Shown in pieces: positions 12,051 through 21,545 of a DNA stretch of 64,000 bases; position 1 is the first letter of the stretch; each line of letters opens with the position of its first letter. The position numbers and the translations under genes are program-made. The notes beneath the pieces were generated by a model. It made no database searches, was not told the origin of the DNA, and worked only from the letters and a program-made list of their open reading frames with translations. Source of the stretch: Aedes albopictus (lineage: Eukaryota; Arthropoda; Insecta; Diptera; Culicidae); assembly GCF_035046485.1 (NCBI RefSeq), contig NW_026917520.1, positions 1 to 64,000 of the forward strand, written 5' to 3'.

Positions 12051-13265
12051 GGAGGAGTTCTAGAATTTCTTAAGGAATCCCGCTTAAGGATTTTCTGAAT
12101 CCATGAAAGAACTCCAGAAGATACCTGTGGAGATTCCTAGAAGAAGTTTTAGAGAAAAATATGAAAGGACAAAAATTCCTGAAATAATCATTGGGGGACC
12201 TGAAGGAATTCCCTGAGATATCTTTAAAGGAATTTCTAAAAAAAAGTCATGATAAACTTCTGGAGCGATTCTGGAAATAATTCCAAGGAAACACTCTTGG
12301 TGGAGTTTATGAAGAAATTTCTGAAGATATTTCTTAAGGAATTTCTAGAGGAGTTTCCTCCAAAAAGGACATTTTTTATGGATTTCTGAAGAAATCCCTG
12401 GAGAAATTTCTGAAGTAAATCCTGAAAGAACTTGTAGAAATACCTCAGGAGAAATGCTTTGAAGAATTTCTTGTACAATTTCTCTAGATATGTGTGAAAA
12501 TCCTGCTGAAATTTTTGAACACTAAAGCTCTAGTGGAATGCTTCAAGGAATCGCATGAAAATTTCTGAAGGTAAAGAATATTTTGAAGGAAACTCTAAAA
12601 AATGCCTGGAAGAACTGAAGAACCCTCTGCAGCTACTCCTAGAAATATTCCTTGAACAAATGCCAAGGAATAAAGCCCTGTAAAAACTCCTGAAGATTTC
12701 CTGAAGAAAGGTCTGAATAAATTCTAAAATGAATTTATGAAGCATTTTTTGTATGAAAACCTAAAGAAACTTTGGAGAAATCCCTCGAGGAACTGCTAGA
12801 AAAATAACTCGTGGAGGAATTTTGGAAGAAATGCCTGAGGGAATCTCTGGAGCAATTCTTGATGGTATCAATCCACCCCCCAACCATCCCGACCCACACG
12901 AATACCTGAAAGAATCTCTGGAGAAAAAAAAATCTCCATAGAAAAATTCATATAGGAATCGCTGAAAGAATCTGTGAACGGTCTCCTGCAGAAATCTCTA
13001 GAGATAGTTCTGATGGAATTTCTAGGTGTAATCCTACAAGAAACTGTAAAGAAATGTCTGCCGGAGCGGCATTTTTGAGAAATCTCTGGAGGAATTACTG
13101 AAGGAATTCCTTGAGAAACCCCTTGAGGTATTGCAACAAGAATTAATCGAAAAAATCCTGGAGAAAACTTGCTGGAGGATACTTTAATAGAATCCTTGAA
13201 AGAATTCCTTCAGAAATTTCTGAAGTAATACATGTACTAATTTCTGAAGCAATCTTCAAAACCGA
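12051..13265 (-). repeat. degenerate AGAAATTCC-type repeat block, inverted
   Basis: The same motif family as 9491-12050, but now as GGAATTTCTGAAGGA and TCCTGGAGAAAT, i.e. reverse complement. The switch occurs at about 12040-12090. A C-rich patch near 12874-12900 breaks the pattern. Confidence 0.7.
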
Positions 13266-13277
13266 GTTTTTTTCGTA

Positions 13278-13440
13278 CAGTGACGTAGCCAGAAATTTAG
13301 GGATTGAGGGATTTTCGACGATCAATGATACTTTTTTTTATTCGACACTCACATTTCGTAAAAATTATGTCATGAATATTCAATTTGAGTTGAAGCTGAA
13401 AAATAGCGGCGCAGCCGAGAAGTTTTTCTTCTGAAGGCGT
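13278..13440. mobile_element. possible hAT-like end
   Basis: CAGTGACGTAGCCAG at 13278 resembles the CAGTGGCGTAG start common in hAT-superfamily inverted repeats. No matching right end or 8-bp duplication was identified, so this may be a fragment. The rest up to 13539 shows nothing further. Confidence 0.3.
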
Positions 13441-13539
13441 TTTATACTGAACATTTGTTGTTCAAGTTGTGGCTTTTGGGGATGGCGGTATACAAAACTA
13501 AAAATTGGTATAATTTACACAAAATAGAATATAGCCCAT

Positions 13540-13831
13540 AGGCCCATATAACCGAGTCGGTAAACGCACGGGTATTCAGCATGACCATGCTGAGGGTGAC
13601 GGGTTCGATTCCCGGTCGGTCCAGGATCTTTTCGTAAAGGAAATTTCCTTGACTTCCTTGGGCATAGAGTATCTTCGTGCCTGCCACACGATATACACAT
13701 GCAAAATGGTCATTGGCAGAGGCAGCTCTCAGTTAATAACTGTGGATGTGCTCATAGAAGTGGAAGAAGCTGAGAAGCAGGCTTTGTCCCAATGAGCACG
13801 TTACGCCAAGAAGAGAAGAGAGAGAGAATAA
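13540..13831 (+). mobile_element. tRNA-derived SINE, Feilai-like
   Basis: Starts with a tRNA-like head carrying an A-box-like stretch (ACCGAGTCGG, 13551-13560) and a perfect B box (GGTTCGATTCC, 13602-13612). A tRNA-unrelated body follows (GGCAGAGGCAGCTCTCAG ... CTTTGTCCCAATGAGC) and a simple AGAGAGAGA-rich tail ends near 13831. This arrangement and the body resemble the Feilai family of Aedes. It would be transcribed by RNA polymerase III and move with a LINE partner. A reverse-strand open frame here that reads DRPGIEPVTL is a known type of false protein call made by such SINEs. Confidence 0.8.
13549..13613 (+). promoter_or_regulatory. internal Pol III promoter (A and B boxes) of the SINE
   Basis: A-box-like ACCGAGTCGG and consensus B box GGTTCGATTCC are about 42 bp apart, within the normal range for tRNA-type promoters. 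The B box is intact; the A box deviates somewhat. Confidence 0.7.
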
Positions 13832-13857
13832 AAACTTAACAGTTTTTTGGTAACATC

Positions 13858-13927
13858 GCGGCCCCCTAGACTGGCTTTACGGCCCCCCAGGGGGCCGCGG
13901 ACCACCGGTTGGGAACCCGTGGACTAG
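13858..13927. mobile_element. hAT-like terminal fragment
   Basis: GGGGGCCGCGGACCACCGGT followed by TGGGAACCC, and an inverted GCGGCCCCCTA nearby, resemble the GGTTCCCAACCGGTGGTCCGC ends of Charlie/Zaphod-type hAT elements. Only a short fragment is present. Bases 13928-14048 show nothing recognisable. Confidence 0.4.
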
Positions 13928-14048
13928 ATGATCAACTTACAGTACAAATTTGTGATTTTTTGATGCACTTAATGAAAAGTTACAAATAGTTGACCATTTT
14001 TTTTAATGAGAAAATGTTGCCTGTCCAGATAATTTCATTTTTCGCTGT

Positions 14049-14688
14049 GCGCTTCCTAAGCTTAGCTCAGGCTTAGGATTGCTCTAGATTCCATATGATG
14101 CGCAATATAACCTGAATGTATTTTCGGGTGAATTTGCGCTTCCTAAGCATAGCTCAGGCAAAGTAAAACACCAGTTTCCATGTGATGCACAATGTAACCT
14201 GAATGCATTTTCGGGTGAATTTGCGCTTCCTGAGCTTAGCTGAGGCTAAGAATTGCTCTAGATTCCATATGATGCGAATGTATTTTCGGGTGATTTTGCG
14301 CTTCCTAAGCTTAGCTCAGGCTTAGGAAAACACTAAATTTGATATGATGTGCAATGTAGCCTAAATGTATTTTCGGGTGATTTTGCGCTTCCTAAGCATA
14401 TCTCAGGCTTGGGATTGCTCTAGATTCTATATGATGTGCAATGTAAGCTGAATGCAATTTAAGGTGATTTTGCGCTTCCTAAGCTTAGCTCAGGCTTAGG
14501 AAAACACCGGATTCGATATAATGTGCAATGTAACCTGAATGTATTTTTAGGTGATTGAGAACACAAGGTTCCATATGATGCACAATTTAACCTGAATGCA
14601 TTTTCGGGTGATTTTGCGCTTCCTAAGCTTAGCTCAGGCTTAGGATTGCTCTTGATTCCTTATGATGCGCAATATAACCTGAATGTAT
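14049..14688 (+). repeat. 87-bp satellite (GCGCTTCCTAAGC family)
   Basis: Seven or so units, each starting GCGCTTCCTAAGCTTAGCTC, with period 87 (14049 to 14136). A dyad CCTAAGC...GCTTAGG lies in every unit. The block is a close copy of about 62130-62775, sharing private variants such as CAGGCAAAGTAAAACACC and the shortened unit ATGATGCGAATGTATTTTCG. The gypsy LTR begins at 14689 in the middle of a unit. Confidence 0.9.
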
Positions 14689-15206
14689 TGTAGAAGGCAT
14701 CGGACGACTGTACTTGGATTATCGGAGAAGGTCTTTCTTTCTTATAATGGTATCCCAACTATGGTGAGCACGAAAGGCTATCACCAGAAAGGACCACGTC
14801 AGAACAGTTTGACTCGTAGATAATCATTCCTTGTGTTTATTTCAGTTCTTCGGTTTATATAGCTGTGACAATATTTGACTTAACCTATTTTAACTATAAG
14901 AGTAAATGAGACAACAGTAGACGCTCTAGAATGAGCATCTTTGCAAAGTAGACAATTTGGGTGCCTTGGTGGTCCTACCCAAATTGTGCAATTCGACACT
15001 TATCGTTTTCGGGTGAGCTTGGTTTCGGACCGCATGCGGAGTGCGGGTACAAGTATGATTTTCTATTGACGTTGTGTGGCGCTTTGCGCATATGTTTGTT
15101 ATTGCGTGGATCTGCATTTTCGGGTTCGATACAATTGCAAGGCTGATGGCCTTTGGTTTATTTGTGTTTATGGGTTTTGGTAATCAGTGGTTTTCAACCC
15201 ACGACA
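14689..15206 (-). mobile_element. 3' LTR of the outer Ty3/gypsy element (518 bp)
   Basis: On the minus strand it begins TGTCGTGGG and ends CCTTCTACA (TG...CA ends). A polypurine tract lies directly upstream and integrase further upstream. The flank 14684-14688 (TGTAT) is the likely 5-bp target duplication; its partner would be next to the 5' LTR, which I do not find in the window. The paralogous satellite at 62768-62785 shows the uninterrupted site. Confidence 0.8.
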
Positions 15207-15220
15207 CCTTCCCCCTTTGG
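15207..15220 (-). promoter_or_regulatory. polypurine tract of the outer gypsy element
   Basis: On the minus strand CCAAAGGGGGAAGG sits immediately before the LTR start TGTCGTGG, the normal primer site for plus-strand DNA synthesis. Confidence 0.75.
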
Positions 15221-15576
15221 AAGAATAATGTAATGAAATGAAATGAAATGTTATTATTCGGTTAGTGTCATTATCCGGTTGTCTCTGTATTATAATATTT
15301 ATTTATTTTTTTAATTATATATATATTTTTTTCTTACATTGTTTGGTTATTAGAGCTTAGATTAGATTAAAGCTAGAAACCGAATTTCTCACGTCTAACA
15401 TGGGTTAGACTTTTGACCTATCTCTTTTTCACTTATTTTTTCATTTCTATTTTTTTTTTGAGATTAGGCTCGGATGTCTTAAGATTATCACTTCTTAGGA
15501 TAACACTGTCTATTAACGTAAAGATTTGAATGCACATTGATTAGGTTTGTATGTAAAATGGATTTTGGGTTAACTT
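15221..15576 (-). other. 3' untranslated part of the outer gypsy element
   Basis: AT-rich, with no long frame between the end of integrase and the polypurine tract. There is therefore no room for an env gene at this end. Confidence 0.6.
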
Positions 15577-15978
15577 TTACGTAATAATTCTGTTTTTATG
15601 TACAGTTTGGGTTTCGTTTGATGTTTCCTTTTTGATTGTAACATTTGGGTGATTGATGTTAATAATAGTAAATGGTCCTGTGTAAACTGGGTCTAGTTTT
15701 CTTCGGTTTTCTTTCTTAAGCCAAACTTTGGTTCCTAGTTGGATTTCTATTGGGTTTGAATTTTGTTTTTGTTTTGCTACTCTTTTTTCTTTGGATTTTT
15801 CTAATATTGATTTTGCTTTTTTCGCTGCAATTTGTAATTTAAACTGTAATTCTTTGTAGTAGGCTTCATAATTGTAGATTGGGTCGATAGTACTATTTTC
15901 AAACTTGGTTGGATAATTTACTTGAGTACCAAAGACAAGTTCAAATGGTGCAAAAGAATGTTCGGTGTGTGGTGTAGT
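15577..15978 (-). pseudogene. pol: outer gypsy integrase, C-terminal part (split by insertion)
   Basis: Reads PHTEHSFAPFELVFG, typical of the end of the Ty3/gypsy integrase core, and then a basic, Lys-rich C-terminal domain with GPFTIININHPNVTI, like the SH3-like tail. It ends with a stop at 15577. The rest of integrase lies at 19685-20346, separated by the 3.7-kb nested element whose 5-bp duplication GTAGT (15974-15978 and 19685-19689) overlaps this frame. As it stands the gene is disrupted. Confidence 0.85.
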
Positions 15979-16129
15979 TGTTATAGAGGAATGGCCTGAA
16001 GCTATGATCAAAGAAGCCTATGTTAATTAAGTTGTTTGACATTATACTTTTCTACAATGATTACTGTTCCAACCTCCGAAAAAATAGACCTAAACTACAA
16101 CTAGTCTTTTATTCATTGGAGTTGTGACA
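15979..16129 (+). repeat. 5' LTR of the nested element
   Basis: TGTTATAGAGG ... GTTGTGACA, 151 bp, with TG/CA ends, flanked on the left by the target duplication GTAGT (15974-15978). Confidence 0.93.
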
Positions 16130-16130
16130 A

Positions 16131-16149
16131 TTGGCGACGAGGATGGGAT
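16131..16149 (+). promoter_or_regulatory. primer-binding site, tRNA-Ser(GCT)-like
   Basis: TGGCGACGAGGATGGGAT starts at 16132, two bases after the LTR. It is the reverse complement of the conserved metazoan tRNA-Ser(GCT) 3' end (...ATCCCATCCTCGTCG plus CCA). Priming by tRNA-Ser is known in Mag-group Ty3/gypsy elements. Confidence 0.75.
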
Positions 16150-19100
16150 ACTGCTCTACGGCGGAAACGAAATCCAGACCTGGAAGAAAATTCGACAAAT
16201 CGAAGACGAAAGAGTATGTGAAGTCTAAAGGAATTTCGGTGAAGCGTATCGACCTCCAAGGAAAGAGGAAATTCGTCACTCTTGGAATCAACGGAAATCA
16301 GGCGACGCTTCAACTGGATTGTGCATCGGATATCACGATTATCTCTACACCGACCTGGGAAGCAATCGGGAAACCAACTATCGAAACCTCGGAGATCGCA
16401 GCTATCAGCGCTTCCGGTGACAGAATCAACATCGTTGGCGAATTCAAGGCCCAGCTTACCATCAAGAATTCAACAAACGAAGGTATTGTCTACGTGTCAT
16501 CAAACCCAGATTTGAATGTCCTTGGAATAGACACAATCGAACTGTTCGATCTGTGGGCTGTACCCTTCAATTCGCTGGTGAACGCTGTCCATCAAAAGCC
16601 GCAAGACACCGTTGAAAAACTCCGTTTGAAGTTCCCCGAAGTGTTCCAGAGCTCACTTGGTAAGTGCACAAAAGCAAAAGTGAAACTATACCTGAAACCC
16701 GATGCCCGTCCAGTGTACTGTCCAAAACGACCAGTCGCATATGCAGCACTTCCAAAGGTTGATGCCGAACTCCAACGCCTTCAAGACAAGGGAATAATCT
16801 CTCCAGTGAAGTTTTCCGACTGGGCCACACCGATAGTCGTGGTCCGGAAATCTGACAACGTGTCCGTTCGAATTTGTGGCGATTACTCTACTGGACTGAA
16901 CAATGCGCTAGAATCAGATGGACACCCACTTCCGCACCCAGACGATATTTTCGCTGATCTTGCAGGCTGCCGATATTTCTCCCAACTCGATCTTTCGGAT
17001 GCGTACCTGCAAGTCGAGGTTGAGGAGGAATCGCAAAAGTACCTGACCATCAACACTCATCGAGGACTGTTCAAATACAACCGCTTGCCACCTGGAATCA
17101 AGTCCGCCCCCGGTGCATTTCAACGAATCATCGATAGCATGGTCGCCGGCATTCCAGGAGTTAAACCGTATCTGGATGACATCATGATTGCCGGTAGGAC
17201 TAAGGAGGAACATGACCAACGTCTCAATGAAGTTCTGGAAAGGATCAAGGCATACGGATTTCATTTGAGGATGGATAAATGCCGGTTTGGTCTCTCACAA
17301 ATCAAGTTCCTAGGACACATCATCGATCAAGACGGTTTACGACCAGATCCAGCGAAGACAAGTGCTATTTCGCAGATGCCAGCTCCCAAGAACGTGTCGC
17401 AGCTTCGATCATACCTTGGAGCCATCAATTATTATGGACGTTTCGTCAAGCAAATGAAGGATCTACGAGCACCCATGGACTACTTGCTGAAGAAGAACGT
17501 TAAGTGGGAATGGACGGATAGCTGCCAGAAATCGTTTGAGAAATTCAAAACGCTGCTGAAATCAGACCTGTTGCTGACCCATTTTGACCCAAACAAGGAC
17601 ATTATTGTCGCAGGAGATGCATCAAAAGATGGCGTAGGCGCAGTTATTATGCATCGTTTTCCGAACGGATCAGTGAAGGCTATTTCGCATGTTTCAAGAT
17701 CTCTCACCGCTGCAGAACAGAATTACGGACAAATTGAGAAAGAAGCCCTGGCTCTAGTGTTCGCTGTAACCCGCTTCCATAAGATGCTATTCGGTCGGAA
17801 ATTTATTTTGCAAACGGACCACAAACCGCTACTCAAGGTGTTAGGAAGCAAGAAAGGCATTCCTGTATACACTGCCAACCGACTTCAACGTTGGGCTTTA
17901 ACACTGATGCTGTACAACTTCGACATCCAATTTGTGAAAACTGAGGAATTCGGACATGCTGACTTGCTTTCAAGATTGATGAAGTGCCATGAACGAGTCG
18001 ACGAGGAGTATGTCATTGCTTCTATACAGATGGAAGCCGATGTTCAAGCCGTTCTCAGTGATTCCACATCAAGTCTACCAGTGACGTCAGAAATGATCGC
18101 TGCTGAAAGCTCGAAGGATTCCGCTCTGAAATCAGTTATGCTTCACATAAACGAAGGTTGGCCCGAACATTCCACGGAGATTAGTGACGCAGCCGTCCAG
18201 CAGTTTTTCACTCGCCGGGACAGTCTTCAAATCGTCCAAGGATGCATCATGTTCGGAGATCGAGTTGTTGTTCCTGTTCGTTTTCGGAAACGCATTCTTC
18301 AGCAGCTACATAGAGGTCACCCAGGAATGGACCGGATGAAGTCGCTTACAAGAAGTTTCGTCTACTGGCCCAAGATTGATGATGACATCGAAGGACTTGT
18401 CCGGTGCTGCAGATCATGTGCTGAAGCTGCCAAGTCACCTCGCAAAACGGATTTGGAATCGTGGCCTGTTCCATCGAAGCCGTGGGAGAGAGTGCACATA
18501 GATTATGCTGGCCCGATTGACGGTTTCTACTATTTTCTGGTAATCGACGCTTTCTCAAAATGGCCGGAAATTTTTCGTACACGAAGCACTACCACATCAG
18601 CGACGCTGGACATACTTCAGGAAATCTTTGCAAGATTTGGTAATCCAAGGACACTCGTTTCGGACAACGGAACGCAATTTGTTAGCGCCCGCTTCAAGCA
18701 GTTTTGTGATGAAAATGGAATAACGCACTTGACAATTGCACCATACCATCCGCAGTCTAATGGACAGGCTGAGCGCTTCGTAGACACCCTTAAGAGAGGA
18801 CTCAAGAAGCTTCGAGAAGGAGGAAAAACCACGACGTTTCAGCATCTTCAAACTTTCCTGTCCGTCTACCGGTCGACCCCGAATCGAAGCGCACCTAATG
18901 GCAAGTCTCCTGCAGAGCTTTTCCTTGGAAGAACTGTCTCTACACCGTTAGATTTGCTGAAGCCTAGGAGAACTACCTCCGTAGCCGTGAACGACAAGCA
19001 AAACAAACAGTTCAATCGACGTCATGGGACCGTGAAAAGAGAGTTTTCTGCTGACGATCTGGTATATGCGCAGATTCACCATCGAAATGTGACCACTTGG

Positions 19101-19523
19101 GTTCCTGGCAAGATCATTGAGAGGAAAGGTTCTGTGAACTACAATGTACTTTTGGACAATGGTCGTCTTATCCGCTCTCACACCAACCAATTGAGAGGAC
19201 GTCATCTGGAAACTTCCTTCGAAGATGTCGATGCAGATCATCAGCTACCATGGACAATGCTGCTTGAAGAATTCAATATTCCTATCCCATGTTCAATCAA
19301 CCGCAATGATCCAATCGATGAACATCCGCAGAATCCGATGGAGGTTCAACAACCAACCGAAGAACTGCCACCTGAAGATATACAACCTGAAGAAATGCTA
19401 CCTCCGCTAATTGAAGAAGATGTTCCTGCAGACAATGTTGAAGATAATGAACCCCAACCTACTAACAACCCGATACGAAACCGAAGGCTTCCTTCGTGGC
19501 TCTCGCCATATGATCTTTTCTGA
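16143..19523 (+). CDS. pol: Pol polyprotein (protease, RT, RNase H, integrase) of the nested Ty3/gypsy element
   Basis: 1,126 codons from the first ATG (16143) to TGA (19521-19523), without frameshift or stop; an in-frame stop at 16125-16127 closes the frame upstream. Order: aspartic protease (LQLDCASDITIIS, about residue 59; the usual DSGA/DTGA is DCAS), reverse transcriptase with KPYLDDIMIAG (YLDD about 343-346), RNase H (AGDASKDGVGAV, QTDHKPLL, HADLLSR), integrase with an HHCC finger (HRGHPGMDRM ... CCRSC) and a catalytic triad Asp787, Asp841, Glu877 (DD35E). The C-terminus is acidic and Pro-rich, without a chromodomain. The first residues, MGYCSTAETKSRPGRK, look like the last Cys of a Gag CCHC knuckle and its linker, so the frame seems to start inside a former gag-pol. 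It would copy element RNA to DNA and integrate it if packaged by a foreign Gag. Intact motifs and near-identical LTRs suggest recent activity. Confidence 0.95.
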   Translation: MGYCSTAETKSRPGRKFDKSKTKEYVKSKGISVKRIDLQGKRKFVTLGINGNQATLQLDCASDITIISTPTWEAIGKPTIETSEIAAISASGDRINIVGEFKAQLTIKNSTNEGIVYVSSNPDLNVLGIDTIELFDLWAVPFNSLVNAVHQKPQDTVEKLRLKFPEVFQSSLGKCTKAKVKLYLKPDARPVYCPKRPVAYAALPKVDAELQRLQDKGIISPVKFSDWATPIVVVRKSDNVSVRICGDYSTGLNNALESDGHPLPHPDDIFADLAGCRYFSQLDLSDAYLQVEVEEESQKYLTINTHRGLFKYNRLPPGIKSAPGAFQRIIDSMVAGIPGVKPYLDDIMIAGRTKEEHDQRLNEVLERIKAYGFHLRMDKCRFGLSQIKFLGHIIDQDGLRPDPAKTSAISQMPAPKNVSQLRSYLGAINYYGRFVKQMKDLRAPMDYLLKKNVKWEWTDSCQKSFEKFKTLLKSDLLLTHFDPNKDIIVAGDASKDGVGAVIMHRFPNGSVKAISHVSRSLTAAEQNYGQIEKEALALVFAVTRFHKMLFGRKFILQTDHKPLLKVLGSKKGIPVYTANRLQRWALTLMLYNFDIQFVKTEEFGHADLLSRLMKCHERVDEEYVIASIQMEADVQAVLSDSTSSLPVTSEMIAAESSKDSALKSVMLHINEGWPEHSTEISDAAVQQFFTRRDSLQIVQGCIMFGDRVVVPVRFRKRILQQLHRGHPGMDRMKSLTRSFVYWPKIDDDIEGLVRCCRSCAEAAKSPRKTDLESWPVPSKPWERVHIDYAGPIDGFYYFLVIDAFSKWPEIFRTRSTTTSATLDILQEIFARFGNPRTLVSDNGTQFVSARFKQFCDENGITHLTIAPYHPQSNGQAERFVDTLKRGLKKLREGGKTTTFQHLQTFLSVYRSTPNRSAPNGKSPAELFLGRTVSTPLDLLKPRRTTSVAVNDKQNKQFNRRHGTVKREFSADDLVYAQIHHRNVTTWVPGKIIERKGSVNYNVLLDNGRLIRSHTNQLRGRHLETSFEDVDADHQLPWTMLLEEFNIPIPCSINRNDPIDEHPQNPMEVQQPTEELPPEDIQPEEMLPPLIEEDVPADNVEDNEPQPTNNPIRNRRLPSWLSPYDLF

Positions 19524-19532
19524 AGGGGGAGA
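19522..19532 (+). promoter_or_regulatory. polypurine tract of the nested element
   Basis: GAAGGGGGAGA directly precedes the 3' LTR and overlaps the pol stop codon. Confidence 0.85.
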
Positions 19533-19684
19533 TGTTATAGAGGAATGGCCTGAAGCTATGATCAAAGAAGCCTATGTTAATTAAGTTGTTTGACATTATA
19601 CTTTTCTACAATGATTACTGTTCCAACCTCCGAAGTAAATAGACCTAAACTACAACTAGTCTTTTATTCATTGGAGTTGTGACA
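19533..19684 (+). repeat. 3' LTR of the nested element
   Basis: 152 bp, nearly identical to 15979-16129, followed by the target duplication GTAGT (19685-19689). Confidence 0.93.
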
Positions 19685-20346
19685 GTAGTGTTATAGAAAA
19701 AAGTAAAATATGGTAACCATGAGTCCCAATCATCATGTTGTTCATTGATGATTTGCCTGAGGTATTCGTTTAAACAACGATGACTTCTTTCGAGAGCTCC
19801 TATGGTTTCTGGATGATATGCTGTGGAAAATTTTTGGTCTATTATAAGAATGTTACAGATGTGTTGAAACGTTTCATTTTTGTATTCCGTACCCATGTCG
19901 GATTTGATTGTCCTTGGGCAGCCATAAATTAAAATAAAGTTTTCCACTAGAGCCTTGGCTAGTGTACTCGCTTGTTTATCTACTATAGGTACTGCAATTA
20001 TATATTTCGTTAGATCACATTGTATAGTCAATGCGTAACGATTTCCTTTATTCGATCTAGTAAGTGGTCCTACTGTATCAATTGAAATTAATTCAAAAGG
20101 TTTGGTAGGAGTAGTTGATTTTTCGAAATGTTCCTTTGTTTTAATTTTATGTTTATTAATTTTACATGAAGTACAGTTCTTCACATATTTAGAAATACTG
20201 TCTTTCATATTTTTCCAGTAATAGTTACGTCTAAGTTTTTGGAGTAATTTGTTAATACCTACGTGTCCTCCCGAAGGGGTATCGTGGTTTTCTTTTATCA
20301 ATTTATTTTTCTCATTCTTATATTGTATCACCGTGGCTGGTGTATA
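19685..20346 (-). pseudogene. pol: outer gypsy integrase, N-terminal and core part (split)
   Basis: Reads the HHCC zinc finger (GGHVGINK ... CTSCK) and the core with ISIDTVGP (first Asp), KSDMGTEYKN (second Asp) and ALERSHRCLNEY (Glu). The downstream part continues at 15577-15978 across the nested element. Upstream the frame reads YTPATVIQYK into the edge of the 31-kb element at 20347 and resumes at 51489. All visible motifs are intact, so disruption is by insertion and not decay. Confidence 0.88.
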
Positions 20347-21545
20347 CAGGGTGTTTGTTTCCGGACTTTAAATAATTTGAGGGCAGATAGGTCTTAATGA
20401 GATATGAAAAAGTGCCCAAGGAACATGGGGTCGCAAATCACTGCTAAGTGAGTTATTCAAAATTCTATGATTTTTAAAATGCAAAACTTTAAAAAATTGT
20501 ATCTCAGCTATCTTTGATCAAAATCTCAATCTTTTTGCATGAATTGAAAGCCTGAACCATTGTGCTGTTATGCTTCTTGGACAAAAACTCGATCTAAAGT
20601 AATTAACATACTTAAATTTTGGAAAGTTTGCGGCAAAAGCCGAAAAAAATGCTCTTTTTTTTAGGTATTTTTGTTGTTATTTAATGAAAACACGTAGTAA
20701 AGTAGAAAAGTGATATTCTACAAAAGATTGTTTATGTTGTTTTCTACCAAACTCTCTTTGGGACTAACATTGAATTTTTTGTAGTTTGGCCACAATAATT
20801 AATTCAAAGTTAGGTAAGAAACTCATCGAATCGCGAAAAACATCGCCCCGATTTCATTGAACCGTGCTTTGGCAGCACTTCCCGTTCGTGTGCTTGCTGT
20901 TTACTCTCCCAACAGCAGGCAAGAGAAACTATTGCAACGCACATGAGTAGCCAAACATTGCCACACAACCAACCAACTGGTCCTGATTGGTGATATGTTT
21001 GGTTGTGCATAACAAACATTGCACCAATCTGGGCGAGTTGGTCGTTCGGGTGGAGAGTTTGTAGCCATGACTATGCCTCTGTTATTGTTGATGTGGGGAA
21101 TGCGCACAGTTTAAAGCAGCGCATCGAATTTCCGCTGTGGCGGAAAGCAATGCGGAGGTTGCGTGCGAGAGGACGCGCGCAAGATTTTTAAAACATTGAT
21201 ATGCTAGTAGCGATACTAATGTTGGTCGCCGAGAGCAAGACGAGCTGCGTGGTGTTTAAATTCCTTTGCCGAGTTGGGTTTCCTTGCACTCGCAGTCAAA
21301 CTGCGGTGCTATTCAGATGGGGTGGGGTTATGCTGACGAAGTCAGATATTATTTTATTGATTTTAAATAAGTAATTTAATGAATAATTCCATAATTAATG
21401 TGTGTTAATTTATTAGTGTTGTATAATTACAGCTAATTTGCTAAATAAGCTGTGATTATTCTTTTTTCTGGCATTACATACCATCGGGTACACAGTCTGT
21501 TCTGTACTATTTAAGGTATGAATGGGAGATATTAAGGTGGATTAT
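20347..21545 (+). repeat. left 1,199-bp terminal inverted repeat
   Basis: Starts CAGGGTGTTTGTTTCCGG. An AT-rich outer half (to about 20815) is followed by a more GC-rich middle (20820-21340) and an AT-rich inner end that leads into the satellite. The mirror position of base x is 71835 minus x. Few differences from the right copy are visible (for example near 20540-20556). Small open frames of 60-70 codons exist in both copies but resemble nothing I know. The GC-rich middle could be captured host sequence. Confidence 0.92.

Larger units (their letters stand above)
15979..19684 (+). mobile_element. nested Ty3/gypsy (Mag-like) element lacking gag
   Basis: Complete insertion of 3,706 bp: 151-bp and 152-bp LTRs, a tRNA-Ser-type primer-binding site, a single pol frame, a polypurine tract and a perfect 5-bp target duplication GTAGT. 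The LTRs differ only around CCGAAAAAATAG versus CCGAAGTAAATAG, so insertion is recent. There is no gag gene: only about 58 codons precede the protease motif. It can have moved only if Gag came from another element, or gag was lost during its last cycle. Confidence 0.93.

Noticed and set aside
9620..12745. Open frames of 60-105 codons in the AGAAATTCC repeat blocks
   Set aside because: Low-complexity translations of a degenerate repeat, on both strands.
13540..13622. Functional tRNA gene
   Set aside because: The B box is good but stems do not complete a proper cloverleaf and a SINE body with simple-repeat tail follows.
13442..13687. Minus-strand 81-codon frame reading DRPGIEPVTL
   Set aside because: Lies on the reverse strand of the SINE; such frames are frequent false gene calls.
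15207..15576. An env gene in the outer gypsy element
   Set aside because: Only 370 bp of AT-rich non-coding DNA lie between the integrase stop and the LTR.
16131..16142. Pol start at TTG (16131)
   Set aside because: TTG is part of the primer-binding site; the first ATG is at 16143.
16113..19241. Several minus-strand and alternate-frame frames of 60-116 codons within the nested pol
   Set aside because: Shadows of the 1,126-codon pol frame.
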